DNA of 64,000 bases. Origin: Cranoglanis bouderius (taxonomy: Eukaryota > Chordata > Actinopteri > Siluriformes > Cranoglanididae). The translations under genes were made by a program, and so were the position numbers. The notes under the pieces were generated by a model. That model was not told the origin of the DNA. It searched no databases and worked only from the letters and a program-made list of their open reading frames with translations. Positions 22,917 through 34,035 of the stretch are shown here, in pieces (position 1 is the stretch's first letter; the number at the start of each line of letters is the position of its first letter). The stretch lies in the NCBI GenBank assembly GCA_023630585.1, contig CM042551.1, positions 3,307,501-3,371,500 of the forward strand, given 5' to 3'.

Positions 22917-23464
22917 GCAGTAGTATTTCATAAGGAGCGAGCTGAAAACGAACAGCAGCTTCCTCAGCTTTCTCGAGACACTGCCAGGATGGGTGCTGTT
23001 ATTAAGGCGAAAGGAGGCGTGAATGAGTATTATCACAAGTATTATTAAAGACACGACACATTCGAGTGACTTTAAACGCGGTTTTAAAGGGTTTTGACAG
23101 CTCGGTAGACGCGCGGAAAGAAGAGCGCGGGTCCGGAGGATAGCGAGGCGACGAAACGCCGTCAGCGCAAACCCTTCACACGCGATGATGGATTATTTTG
23201 GGGAAGAAAAAAAAAAAAATACGGACAGCGGATTAGAGGAACAGCTTGTTAGCCCAAATACGATTTACACCGTGTTTGTTTCATTTTATTCGTCTTACAA
23301 ATGAGGAAAGTAACAGCAGCTTAACCCAAAAAAGAAAAAAACCCATTGAACTGTCAGTCGGGTAATCGGTGTGTGCTAGAAATAAATGAGCAGCTTGTGA
23401 AGTGATCGCATATGAGAAAGAAAACAGACGCCTTCAGGGTCCGTCGAACAGGTAATAAAACACT
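22367..23464. other. AT-rich non-coding with AT and ATT runs
   Basis: GATATATCGTGATAAATTATG near 22460 recalls a common fish hAT-MITE fragment, low confidence. AT run 22695-22752 and TTA run 22877-22916. No exon recognised. The 23160-23460 interval has only A-runs. Confidence 0.45.
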
Positions 23465-23834
23465 GCGTGTGTCATGCAGATGTAGGAAAATCATCACCGA
23501 CAGGACGTTGAGTGTCACAGAGCGTTCCTCTTACACCATAGCGGTTTTATTTCTTAAAGAAGAACATACCGTACTTTTTTACGTTCAGTGCTGTGGGACG
23601 TCACAGCTCGTCACGTGACCGAGGAACCACAAAGCGTAAAAAGTTAAGGTCAAAGCTGACACCGGGGACTCCTTCCAAGTCCCCGCGAATGAGCTGTTGC
23701 TATAGAAACCATGACGTATCCGAAAGAGCGCATTAATATAAACCTGCGCCGCTGTCAGAGCTGCTGTTCTAGAAAATCAGTCGACACCTTCTGACCAATC
23801 AGGATCCAGGATTCGACAGCGCTGTGGTGTAAAG
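23465..23834 (-). mobile_element. Family D MITE, minus-orientation copy
   Basis: Reading right to left: TTACACCACAGCGCTGTCGA, TCCTGATTGGTCAGAAGGTG, CTGACAGCGGCGCAGG, TTTCTATAGCAACAGCTCAT, GGGGACTTGG, then toward the left CTATGGTGTAAGAGGAACG and a GGAAAATCATC motif. The middle is rearranged relative to the 33505-34035 copy. Non-coding. Confidence 0.65.
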
Positions 23835-23900
23835 AACATCGGCATTGTGATTGGTTGTTTTGGATATCACCGAGTCACAGAAGGCAGGGGAGATGAATAG

Positions 23901-23902
<2 letters not shown>

Positions 23903-23936
<34 letters not shown>

Positions 23937-24117
23937 GTGTGACATCACCGCCGTTCTCAGAGCAAGCTCTTGACCGATGTTTATGACTTTAGGCCATAAA
24001 AGTGTGTTTGTTTGTGTGTGTAGATGTTTCAGCCCATATCCGTGTCCCCGAGTGCCCAACTAAGCAGGATAACTGTGCCCGGCAGAATGAGGCCACCCTG
24101 ATCAAACTCTATACATA

Positions 24118-24182
<65 letters not shown>

Positions 24183-24253
24183 TGCACTGTGGGTGTCTCG
24201 GCTGTGTGTTACGGAGGCTCTGACGCTCTTCACCTTGTGTGTATGATCAGATG

Positions 24254-24319
<66 letters not shown>

Positions 24320-24468
24320 ACGGCACGCTGCAGGCTGAACGAAACGTCTCACCAGGGGAAAAAGCTGAGCGAAGTTCCTCACTCAGCCACTGTTTTCCTT
24401 TTATTTAGAGACTAAAATTAAAACTAATTATTTTACCCACAAGCACTTTATGAGCACCATTTCGCAGG

Positions 24469-24530
<62 letters not shown>
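23903..24530. repeat. Cluster of GT and CA microsatellites
   Basis: GT 23903-23933, CA 24120-24181, GT 24258-24316 and GT 24473-24530. CA 24120 and GT 24258 form an inverted pair with an 80-bp spacer. Confidence 0.95.
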
Positions 24531-24533
<3 letters not shown>

Positions 24534-24639
24534 TGTGAACATTGCTACAGCTTTTAATTGGGGAATGATACCCTAGCCTACTGTGTGTCTGTGTGCCAAA
24601 AATGAGACGTATGTTTTTGTCATATTACGAAAAAAGTAT

Positions 24640-24985
24640 TAATACATAAGGAATAAAACACACAGCCGTCATGCTGTGACAGAAAAATAATCAGCGACGG
24701 GGTGGTGCGATGATGCGGCGTCGCTTTTTTTCACCGCTATGCGCCGTTGATTATTTTCCTATAGCGGCATATTTCGAAGTGTTCAGTTCCTCTTACACGA
24801 CACCAACGATGATATATTTTCACATGGAACACGTTAACGTCGTGGGACGCTCCTCGAACGAGTTCCTCTGAAGTCCCCGTTGAATGAGCCGTTGCCGTGG
24901 AAATAAGCGATAACGTATCAGAACGTTAATATCGAACCTCGTTGAAAACGAACAATTTCCAGGTTCTTCGTCGTATCAGATGGCT
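24640..24985 (-). mobile_element. Family D MITE, second minus copy
   Basis: Carries the inner palindrome: AAAAATAATCAGCGACGGGG pairs with GATTATTTTCCTATAGCGGC, then AGTTCCTCTTACACGACACC, AAGTCCCCGTTGAATGAGCC and GATAACGTATCAGAACGTTAA. It parallels 23465-23834, so two copies of the same family lie less than 1 kb apart in the same orientation. Confidence 0.6.
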
Positions 24986-25200
24986 GCCACGGCCAGGGAG
25001 AGACGGCGAGACGGAGAGATGACAGGAACAGAAAGATGAAAGCAGGTGTTACAGCGTGTCAACCAGAGCAGACAGGAAGTTGATCTTGGGTGATTTCCTG
25101 TGTGATCTCGCCGCGCTCATCAGGCGTGCCGATGACAGCCAGAGCTCGCTCTCGGGGTGCAGCAGTGAAACGAGCAGCGACAGCCTCGTCATACAACTGA

Positions 25201-25204
<4 letters not shown>

Positions 25205-25262
<58 letters not shown>
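25205..25262 (+). repeat. (CA)n microsatellite
   Basis: About 29 uninterrupted CA units. Confidence 0.95.
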
Positions 25263-25264
<2 letters not shown>

Positions 25265-26514
25265 CTCCAGCATGTCATTAGCTACATTTACATGCGGCAT
25301 AATAATCCGTTAATGATCCGCCCGATAGCTCAATTGGAAGAATGGAAATCAGGACCGGGTAAAGCGACTGACGAACGGATGCTGATATTTATTTCATCGA
25401 CACAAAGTACACAAAGATTTAGCCCTTTTCTGTTCTTCCATGTCTACCTATAGGAAGTGATGCGGCGGCGCTTTAGTTCTTTAGTCCATCAGTACATGCT
25501 GCTCAAACAGATCATCTTCCAAAGCTTCAACCCTCACCCCCGTCAGCGCCATCGCGCTCGCCATCTCGTAGCTCGCTAACTAGCCGAGCCAGGTCTCAAC
25601 CTCAACTGCGTCGTATAGCTGCATTGCATTCTGGGGCATCTGGTCTCATGTATACAGTGGGATGTCGCTGGGTAAAAGACGTTTTGGGTTTAACAGTGAA
25701 ACCTGATCGTCCTGTTACGTTTTTTTTATGTATATATATATATATATATCTATTCTTCTATTAAACGTCATTGTAACGGTGTTACCAATAACCATGTCGT
25801 CTTGTGACGTCGCACGTGACGTCGAACTTCTCACGGGAATAAATAAGACACGGCAGCGAGTTTTCCTTTAGTGCACTCGAGACACTGGAGCAGCTCGCGC
25901 TCACTCACTCACTCACTCACTCACTCCTCTCTCCTTATTCTCTCTTTTTCCTGTCTGCTCTGTGTCTGATCTCCATCCGATCTTCCACGCTGTCTCTCAC
26001 TCATAAACACACACTCGTGCTGTCCCTCATGCTCTCTCTCTCTCTCTCCGTCTCTTTCTCTCCCCACACACACAGGTTTTATTTCTACACCTTATAGCAC
26101 TCACTCTCTTTTCTTTTTTTTTTTTTTTTTCTTTTTCTCCCTCAGCTTATTTTTGCAGCTCCGAAGCAATAATCAGAGGCATTGTGTCTGACACACAGCT
26201 CATTACAGGCCTCTCTCATGCCCCATCTACGGCAGACTCTCGCGGCAGCGCTGCCTTTATGCTAAAACAGCTCCCGCGCGACGCGGAGAATGAATATCGC
26301 GCCCACACCGTCCACGCCGGGCGCTTTCATTAGCCGGAGAACATCGTGCTGCGGTCATTACCGGCTTCTGAGTAGCATTTGGGTGAATCTAACCCGATGC
26401 CGTTGAGTAGAGAAGCCTCAGTGCCTTTCATATTGTTATCATGTTATTTTATGACATGTATGCGATGTGATTGGAGCGGTGTAGACGGGTCACCGGCGGC
26501 AGATGGCTACAGAA
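25263..26514. other. Non-coding; candidate conserved stretch 26140-26420
   Basis: Short AT (25733-25749), TCAC (25898-25925) and CT (26030-26048) runs, and a T-run near 26110. The 26140-26420 part has no repeats and a varied composition (CAATAATCAGAGGCATTGTG, CAGCTCATTACAGGCC, GCTTTCATTAGCCGGAG), resembling developmental non-coding elements, but this is only an impression. Confidence 0.4.
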
Positions 26515-26843
26515 GTAAATGCTAATCTTCGTGGAGGTGGTTGCAAAGTCGCGGAAACTCCGCAGTATTCGGAGGAGCCTGCGATTTTTCGAAATCACCG
26601 CAGATTTTCCGCAGATCTGGGCCGAGACGCGTCATGTGACGTCATGTCGACACACATTCAGCCGAAGCCCTCTTCGATTCACGTGCGTCGAACACGAGTC
26701 AAGCTAAAAGCTCTCATTTACCAACAAACATCACTGCGAACAAACGTGCAAAACTATTTCGCGCGATTGCGATTTCGCCAATCCGAGTAGTTTTCCGCAA
26801 AAAAACCCCACAAAAAACGCCGCAAAATCCAGTACGGACTGGA
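26515..26843 (+). mobile_element. Family C element, copy with intact right end
   Basis: Left end diverged. Contains TATTCGGAGGAGCCTGCGA, CTGGGCCGAGACGCGTCATG, GTGCGTCGAACACGAGTC, TTTACCAACAAACATCACTG and ends AAATCCAGTACGGACTG at 26843. The overlapping frames with 'CRPTFS' style peptides are not genes. A family D end follows directly. Confidence 0.7.
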
Positions 26844-27215
26844 ATGGGAACGAGCGCATTAACACAAACCCGTGACTGTCAGAGCTGCTGTCATAGAAAA
26901 TGAATCGACACCTTCCGACCAATCAGAATCCAGAATTGGTCAGCGCTGTGGTGTAGGATTTTCTTGGAAAATGTGGAAAATAAAACAACATTTTTTTTGA
27001 CATAACTTGTTCCGGAATGTTAAATGTATCTATAAATGGATAAAAAGTATATCACGTTGTGGTTTAATATATAAAACTTGTTAAGCGTTGGCAAATTACT
27101 GCAGGTTAAGAGGAAAGAAAACACTTCAGGGTATGCTGTTACGGGAAAATAATCAACCCACCGTCTCGTCATTCATTATTTTCCGTCACAGCGCGACACG
27201 CATTTTCATTCATGA
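26844..27215 (-). mobile_element. Family D MITE pieces
   Basis: At 26844-26955, minus orientation: GAGCGCATTAA, CTGTCAGAGCTGCTGTCATAG, CACCTTCCGACCAATCAGAA and CAGCGCTGTGGTGTAG. At 27108-27205, GGAAAATAATCAACCC pairs with ATTATTTTCC, the inner palindrome of the family. About 150 bp of AT-rich sequence separates them, so this is a deleted or rearranged copy. Confidence 0.55.
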
Positions 27216-27438
27216 CATTTTTTTAAATTTTATTTTATTTTTTTAAATCTTGTGATTATAAAGCTGCAGCGTTTAGCTGCTACAGTGCGAACGTCAGCGC
27301 CGCCGCTGTGTCATATCTGCCTGGAGCAGAAGGAGCAGCCTTCAGTGTTGTCACCTTTAAGTCCGCGCTGAATATTTACCGTGCGACATGGTCTCGGACG
27401 CAGAGCTGTCATGTTAATGATCTGCACTGCAGCCTTCC

Positions 27439-27441
<3 letters not shown>

Positions 27442-27482
<41 letters not shown>

Positions 27483-27575
27483 TAAGCACTCAAACAGCAC
27501 AGATACAATACAGCCAGGAGCTAATCCAGTTTCTGCTGAGGATTACACATAAATCACACACACACAGGGTTAGAG

Positions 27576-27606
<31 letters not shown>
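27442..27606 (+). repeat. Two (GA)n microsatellites
   Basis: GA 27442-27479 and GA 27578-27606, separated by about 100 bp. Confidence 0.95.
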
Positions 27607-27609
<3 letters not shown>

Positions 27610-27907
27610 GAGTGCACGGTCCCTCAGCATCCACTCACATCATTTTCTTCTGCCTCAATCATCTGCTGTTTTTCAGGAGAGTGTGAAACGCACCTCGTTC
27701 CTGCTTTAAGAGCCGGGAAACGGACGGACGTTTAGGGACGGAAGCTCCGGTCCCGCGCTGGACGGCTCGCTTCCTGATGAATGAATCGCAATCCATCAGC
27801 GTCGGATTACGCGGACGATTATCGAGCTTTTTGTAATATTTTCGAGCACACGTGTCAAATACGACCTCGTTTTCCTATAATATCACACTATCTAGTGTTC
27901 ACAGCAG
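27607..27907. other. Non-coding, unassigned
   Basis: No recognised feature. Confidence 0.35.
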
Positions 27908-28219
27908 ACCTGCTGGGTTTCGCTGCAAAAATAAGAAGCGAGTGCGAAAGTCAAAGTGTCCAGAAGAACTGTGTCTGGTTCTGCAAGATGCTCAATAAAA
28001 CTCACCAGCTTACTTCCTTATAAAACTGCACACATTGTACCGGAGGCTACTATTTTTATTTGTCACACCAAATATTGACTTTGTTTCAATTTTCTACAGT
28101 TTACTGCTCTTTACTGTATATTTTTTTAAATGTAGAAACATTTAATTTCATTATTTTGAAGGCATCTTTGCTCTACAGCATTTCTTTGCATGCGCCTAAA
28201 ACTTTTGCACGGTACCGTA
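27908..28219 (-). mobile_element. Family A MITE, truncated copy 3
   Basis: Reverse orientation. Begins inside the element at CTGCTGGGTTTCGCTGC and runs through CTTATAAAACTGCACACATT to the intact terminus TGCGCCTAAAACTTTTGCAC..CCGTA. The part beyond the core is missing on the left. The frame at 27781-28023 overlaps it and is not a gene. Confidence 0.75.
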
Positions 28220-28228
28220 ATTGTCTTT

Positions 28229-28452
28229 CGCAGTGATGTTTGTTGGTAAATCAGAACTTTTAGCTGGACTCATGTTCGACGCACGTGAATCGAAGAGGGC
28301 TTTGGCTGAACCTGTGTCGTGGTGACGTCACATGACGCGTCTCGGCCCAAATCTGTTGAAAATCTGCGGTAGTTTTGAAAAACTGCGATCTCCGACGAAT
28401 ATCGCGGAGTTTCCTAGTTTTTGCGTTCATTTCTACAATCCCGGCGGGACTG
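28229..28452 (-). mobile_element. Family C element, truncated copy
   Basis: Reverse orientation: GCAGTGATGTTTGTTGGTAA, GTTCGACGCACGTGAATCG, GACGTCACATGACGCGTCTC, ending CAATCCCGGCGGGACTG at 28452. Its inner end lies about 10 bp from the terminus of the family A copy, so the two elements are juxtaposed. Confidence 0.7.
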
Positions 28453-28689
28453 AATAACAGACTGTGTGATGAGTCGAGAATAGGAAAAACCGGAAAACAA
28501 ATGAGAAGAGAGAACAAAGCCTTGCAGTGAACATGAGAAAGGTGTGTCCTCAAATACACAGTGATTAACAGTTAACGGACAGGAACCTGGTGTGTGTTAG
28601 AGTTCAGGTGAGGTGACAAGACTGGATTAACTGGATTAACTCCACTCATCTCATGTTGCCATACATTTTTTGTATTAAGTCAATTAATC

Positions 28690-29545
28690 TACTTTGTTTC
28701 CATTAGAGGTCATTTCAAAATCATAGCTACAGTAAGAGACAGATTTTATCTACTATATCAGATTTTCACTGGGTTTTCAGTTTACGTACACAACGTTGTT
28801 ACAACGTTTTAACTTTCTGTCTTATGTCTTGAGGTTATACTTTACATAAATGCACCAGCCCCTTTTCAAGCAAAACATCTCCGTAACATGATGCCGCCAC
28901 CCCCGTGCTTCGCTTTGATCATTATGGCCCATTATGTTTTATTTGACCCGAGGAAATGCTGCTGATCGCCTGCAAACTTCAGTCTGGCTTTTTTATGCCG
29001 GTCTTGGAGTAGCGGCTCCTTCCTTACGCGTCAACATTTCAGGACATGGCGATGTAGGAATCTCCTACATTAAAGGTGGATGTACGTATTTGGTGCCTGA
29101 TGCCTCCAGCTCCTTTGTTGTTGTCTGTTGTCAGTTGAACCTTTAGGACTAAAGTTCGTTCGTTTGTGCCTCTTCCCTGAATGGTGGAATCTGTCTGTGT
29201 GGCCCCAAGGTTTTTATATTTGCATGCGATTGTTTGTACAGATGCCCGTGGTACCTTCAGTTGTTGAAACTGCTCCTAAGGAGGAACTGGACTTGCGGAG
29301 GGCCGCAGATTTTCTCATGGTATCAAGGGTTAAAAGGCACTGGCTCTAAAGGTAAGCCCTTAAATACAGCCACAGGTGCACTCCCAATGAACTCCTAATT
29401 ATGAGAAATGAGAAAATTACCTCTGGTTTGAGCAAAGGAGAGGCCCTAACTGAGCCGGCAAAAGAAATGTACGGTAACATGAAACGTGAGGAGTTGTGAA
29501 AAACTGAGACTGAATATCTTTAGTGTCTGTACATTAACGGTGAGA
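28690..29545 (-). mobile_element. Tc1-like transposon relic (Sleeping Beauty-like lineage)
   Basis: On the minus strand this follows the order of the salmonid-type Tc1 elements: near-terminal sequence at about 29530, untranslated leader, then transposase coding remains between about 29350 and 28870. Recognisable plus-strand landmarks: ATGATGCCGCCACCCCCGTG, GCAAACTTCAGTCTGGCTTT, GATTGTTTGTACAGATGCCC, GGTACCTTCAG and AAGGAGGAACTGGACTTG. The distal catalytic part (about the last third) is deleted: sequence jumps from TGCACCAGCCCC to the far end with GTTTACGTACACAACG. Frames are interrupted, so it is non-functional. Assignment is from recalled family sequence. Confidence 0.8.
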
Positions 29546-29925
29546 GTCAGGCAGTAGGTTAGCGCCGTGTTTAATGTGTTCACAAGAAGGCTGCGGCACT
29601 GTTCAGGAAAAAGTCACACAGAGTCGCCCTGAGTACACCGGAGCGGTGGAGCTTTATAGATCAGTTACGCAGATATCACAATAGGAGCTCTGTGAGCTTA
29701 TTTACATCTGTGTTATTTATCAAATGTGACAGGAATGCTCGCAGGGGATCAGAAGCACCATTGTGTTTGTTTGATCGTGCATATTAGGACGTGAAAGACC
29801 ATTCCTAGACCAGAAAACACTCTCCGTCTGAGATAAACACGAATCACGAGCTGATTATTAAGCCTTTACAGAAATTCCTCCTGCACTGGAACAGGCCTGG
29901 ATGAAAATGCCACTCGAGGCTAAAG
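29546..29925. other. Non-coding, non-repetitive
   Basis: Unique-looking sequence with no exon signal recognised. Confidence 0.35.
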
Positions 29926-29932
29926 CTCTCTC

Positions 29933-30024
<92 letters not shown>
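29926..30024 (+). repeat. Long (CT)n microsatellite
   Basis: About 48 CT units with one CACTC interruption near 29935. It can form triplex DNA. Confidence 0.95.
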
Positions 30025-30028
<4 letters not shown>

Positions 30029-30994
30029 TTCCACTAATCTGATTCATACGCATCCGCAGATCGGGGGACGGTGGAGCTGCGCTCTGACACGCATGCCAAC
30101 ATCAGTCTGAGCAGTCCTAATTGTCCTTTTTTCCCCAAATTTGCATATCATTAGATTAAATTTACCGGTGACTTGTCATAGCTTCGTCTGGTAAAACAAT
30201 GATTTTGACGATAGCGAGCGTAACGCGAACCCCCCACGCTCGGATAGGTAATGACGCGCACGCAGATGGAGGCGCTAATGATATTTCATGGTACGTCTGC
30301 CGAATTCAAAAAGGAAAAGTGTGACAATTTCATCTATTTGACACGTGATTAGTTTGGAGAGGGGTGAGAGGCTAATAAATGAATGATAACACAGACCTCT
30401 CTTTTTTTTTCTCTCTCTCCAGGGATTTGGCGCCACTTTGACCAACGGCTAGTCGGCTAGTTTAGCCAAACAGTGAGCAGCAGCAGCAGCATGTGGCGAA
30501 AGCTGAAACCTTTATAATATGGCTTTCTGCTTGAGAAAACCGATATCTGTTTTCGGATACATTTCTAAACAAATAGCTCACAAATTATGCTGTTAGCAAA
30601 ACCAACTAGCTTTAACTTTTACACCCTTGAACAAAGCTAGCTAGCTAGGCAGTTCGATCAAATCATTTGTAATGTGAGTAGTGGAATATATTGGGACAAA
30701 GAAAACCATCACGGGTCTCCAGCATCAGCAATTTGTAACACTCAGGCAGCCTGAGTTTTTTCTGTCCTTTTATTTCTTTATTTTTTTTTCCTGGCAGAAC
30801 AGATTACTCTTAAAGATTGAAAGATGGGTCAGCTCGACATGACCCAGCCAATCAGGTGGCAGTTTAGACGCAAGTGTAAAGAGGAGATGTAGAGCAGCGT
30901 GCTGGGAGAGTGAGTGGTGTTAATGAATAAACATATGCTTCTCTGTGTGACAGTTCACTTCTGCTGGGGACATAATCAACCAACCAGCAGTGTT
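30025..30994. other. Non-coding; candidate conserved stretch 30110-30390
   Basis: 30110-30390 is non-repetitive and includes an octamer-like ATTTGCATATCATTAGATTA, GGCGCTAATGATATTTCATG and ACACGTGATTAGTTTG, a cluster of homeodomain/POU-type and E-box motifs. 30400-30990 has a CAGCAG run at 30477 and T-runs, otherwise unassigned. Confidence 0.4.
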
Positions 30995-33097
30995 ATTACA
31001 GCTACAGAGTGTACTACACATCAACCTCGCTTATATCAGCACTATTACACCTACAGAGTGTACTACACATCAACCTCGCTTATATCAGCACTATTACACC
31101 TACAGAGTGTACTACACATCAACCTCGCTTATATCAGCGTTATTACAGCTACAGAGTGTACTACACATCAACCTCGCTTATATCAGCGTTATTACAGCTA
31201 CAGAGTGTACTACACATCAACCTCGCTTATATCAGCGTTATTACAGCTACAGAGTGTACTACACATCAACCTCGCTTATATCAGCGTTATTACAGCTACA
31301 GAGTGTACTGCACATCAACCTCGCTTATATCAGCGTTATTACAGCTACAGAGTGTACTACACATCAACCTCGCTTATATCAGCGTTATTACAGCTACAGA
31401 GTGTACTGCACATCAACCTCGCTTATATCAGCGTTATTACAGCTACAGAGTGTACTGTACATCAACCTCGCTTATATCAGCGTTATTACAGCTACAGAGT
31501 GTACTGCACATCAACCTCGCTTATATCAGCGTTATTACAGCTACAGAGTGTACTACACATCAACCTCGCTTATATCAGCGTTATTACAGCTACAGAGTGT
31601 ACTACACATCAACCTCGCTTATATCAGCGTTATTACAGCTACAGAGTGTACTACACATCAACCGCGCTTATATCAGCGTTATTACAGCTACAGAGTGTAC
31701 TACACATCAACCTCGCTTATATCAGCGTTATTACAGCTACAGAGTGTACTGCACATCAACCTCGCTTATATCAGCGTTATTACAGCTACAGAGTGTACTA
31801 CACATCAACCTCGCTTATATCAGCGTTATTACAGCTACAGAGTGTACTACACATCAACCTCGCATATATCAGCACTATTACAGCTACAGAGTGTACTGCA
31901 CATCAACCTCGCTTATATCAGCGTTATTACAGCTACAGAGTGTACTACACATCAACCTCGCTTATATCAGCGTTATTACAGCTACAGAGTGTACTACACA
32001 TCAACCTCGCATATATCAGCACTATTACAGCTACAGAGTGTACTACACGTCAACCTCGCTTATATCAGCGTTATTACAGCTACAGAGTGTACTACACATC
32101 AACCTCGCTTATATCAGCGTTATTACAGCTACAGAGTGTACTACACGTCAACCTCGCTTATATCAGCGTTATTACAGCTACAGAGTGTACTACACATCAA
32201 CCTCGCTTATATCAGCGTTATTACAGCTACAGAGTGTACTACACGTCAACCTCGCTTATATCAGCGTTATTACAGCTACAGAGTGTACTACACGTCAACC
32301 TCGCTTATATCAGCGTTATTACAGCTACAGAGTGTACTACACATCAACCTCGCTTATATCAGCGTTATTACAGCTACAGAGTGTACTACACATCAACCGC
32401 GCTTATATCAGCGTTATTACAGCTACAGAGTGTACTACACATCAACCGCGCTTATATCAGCACTATTACAGCTACAGAGTGTACTACACATCAACCGCGC
32501 TTATATCAGCGTTATTACAGCTACAGAGTGTACTACACATCAACCTCGCTTATATCAGCGTTATTACAGCTACAGAGTGTACTGTACATCAACCTCGCTT
32601 ATATCAGCGTTATTACAGCTACAGAGTGTACTACACATCAACCTCGCTTATATCAGCGTTATTACAGCTACAGAGTGTACTACACATCAACCGCGCTTAT
32701 ATCAGCGTTATTACAGCTACAGAGTGTACTACACATCAACCTCGCTTATATCAGCGTTATTACAGCTACAGAGTGTACTACACATCAACCTCGCTTATAT
32801 CAATGTTATTACAGCTACAGAGTGTACTACACGTCAACCTCGCTTATATCAATGTTATTACAGCTACAGAGTGTACTACACATCAACCGCGCTTATATCA
32901 GCGCTATTACAGCTACAGAGTGTACTACACATCAACCTCGCTTATATCAGCGTTATTACAGCTACAGAGTGTACTACACATCAACCTCGCTTATATCAGC
33001 GTTATTACAGCTACAGAGTGTACTACACGTCAACCTCGCTTATATCAATGTTATTACAGCTACAGAGTGTACTACACGTCAACCTCGCTTATATCAG
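30995..33097. repeat. 49-bp minisatellite, 43 units in perfect register
   Basis: Unit starts ATTACAGCTACAGAGTGTAC, continues TACACATCAACCTCGCTTA and ends TATCAGCGTT. Unit starts checked at 30995, 31044, 31142, 31191 and 33053 all fall on multiples of 49, so 43 units show no net length change over 2.1 kb. Variation is confined to a few sites: TACTacac/TACTgcac/TACTgtac, acAtc/acGtc, ccTcgc/ccGcgc, cTtata/cAtata and agcGTT/agcACT/caATG. Since 49 is not a multiple of 3 and the unit has no plus-strand stops, all three plus frames stay open for about 760-790 codons with a 49-residue period. These are repeat artefacts. Confidence 0.95.
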
Positions 33098-33504
33098 AAC
33101 AAAACACACCACTGTCTCTGTCTCACTTTCTGTATCTCTGTCTCTCTCTGTCTGTCTATCTATGCATCTATCTATCTCATTCTCTGTTTCTCTCTCTCTA
33201 TTTCTCTGTTTCTTTCTTCCTCTGCCTCATTGTCTCTGTATCCCCCTCTCTCTATATCTCTCAACCCGAATGCCAGCTGACCGCAACCTGACCAGCCACC
33301 ACTTAATGGTCAAGCATACAGCCACATTTACCTACTATCCCATTAAGCACTAATGCAGTGCAGCCACACACACACACACACACACACACACTACAACATC
33401 CTTTGGAAGGTTACTATGGAAATATATATATATATATTTTTACATTTACACTTTTATTTGTATTTTCTCTCCATTTTCCCCCCACTACTTACACAACAGC
33501 TAAC
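33098..33504. other. CT-rich tract and short CA/AT runs
   Basis: Pyrimidine-rich 33115-33260 (TCTGTCTCTC-type), CA 33366-33391 and AT 33422-33437. Nothing else recognised. Confidence 0.6.
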
Positions 33505-34035
33505 CTGTTTTTCTGTAACAGCGGCTCTGACAGTCGTGCGACTGCTATTGTTTCTATAGTAACAACTCACACAGGGAGGTGTACAGCAGACGGTCCGCAC
33601 AAACGGATAAAAAAAAAAAACAATGTGATCGTTGATATCTGTATTTTCTGTAACGTTTATGGAAGGAGTCTCCAGTGTGAGCACTTTGTAGAGGTAAAGC
33701 TTCAACTTTTACGACATCTTCCGGACACGTCTGCGGTTTCACGCTGACGTGACGACGACGACTTTATAGCTGCTGTAACGTAAGTGAGAACAGGAACTAC
33801 ATTTTTGTTGTGGACGCTGAACAACGTTGCATGTGGCTATAAACGTATACAAAGTACGATATGTTCTTTAGTAAAGAAAACAATTGTAACTGTGAACAAA
33901 CTGCTGTGGCATAAGAGGAGTAAAACACTTCCGGACGTGCTGTTAGAGGAAAATAATCCACTTTGGGGTGTTAACTGTAACTCCGCTTCAGCCCATCACT
34001 ATGACAGCACAACACAAAGTGTCATATTCCTATCC
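33505..34035 (+). mobile_element. Family D MITE, most complete copy
   Basis: Ordered landmarks: TCTGTAACAGCGGCTCTGAC, TTTCTATAGTAACAACTCA, GTACAGCAGACGGTCCGC, TTTATGGAAGGAGTCTCCAG, TTTACGACATCTTCCGGACA, TTTCACGCTGACGTGACGAC, TTATAGCTGCTGTAACGTAA, CTGCTGTGGCATAAGAGGAG, GTTAGAGGAAAATAATCC and a degenerate inverse. The leftmost terminus (CAGCGCTGTTGAATTCTCG type) is missing. The two frames on each strand at 33450-33750 fall inside it and are not genes. Other copies supply the missing ends. Confidence 0.7.

Noticed and set aside
30995..33097. CRISPR array
   Set aside because: Units are contiguous without unique spacers, and the genome is eukaryotic.
30914..33353. Three overlapping plus-strand frames of 760-790 codons
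   Set aside because: They are translations of a 49-bp tandem repeat in all three phases, with no start context, splice sites or domain.
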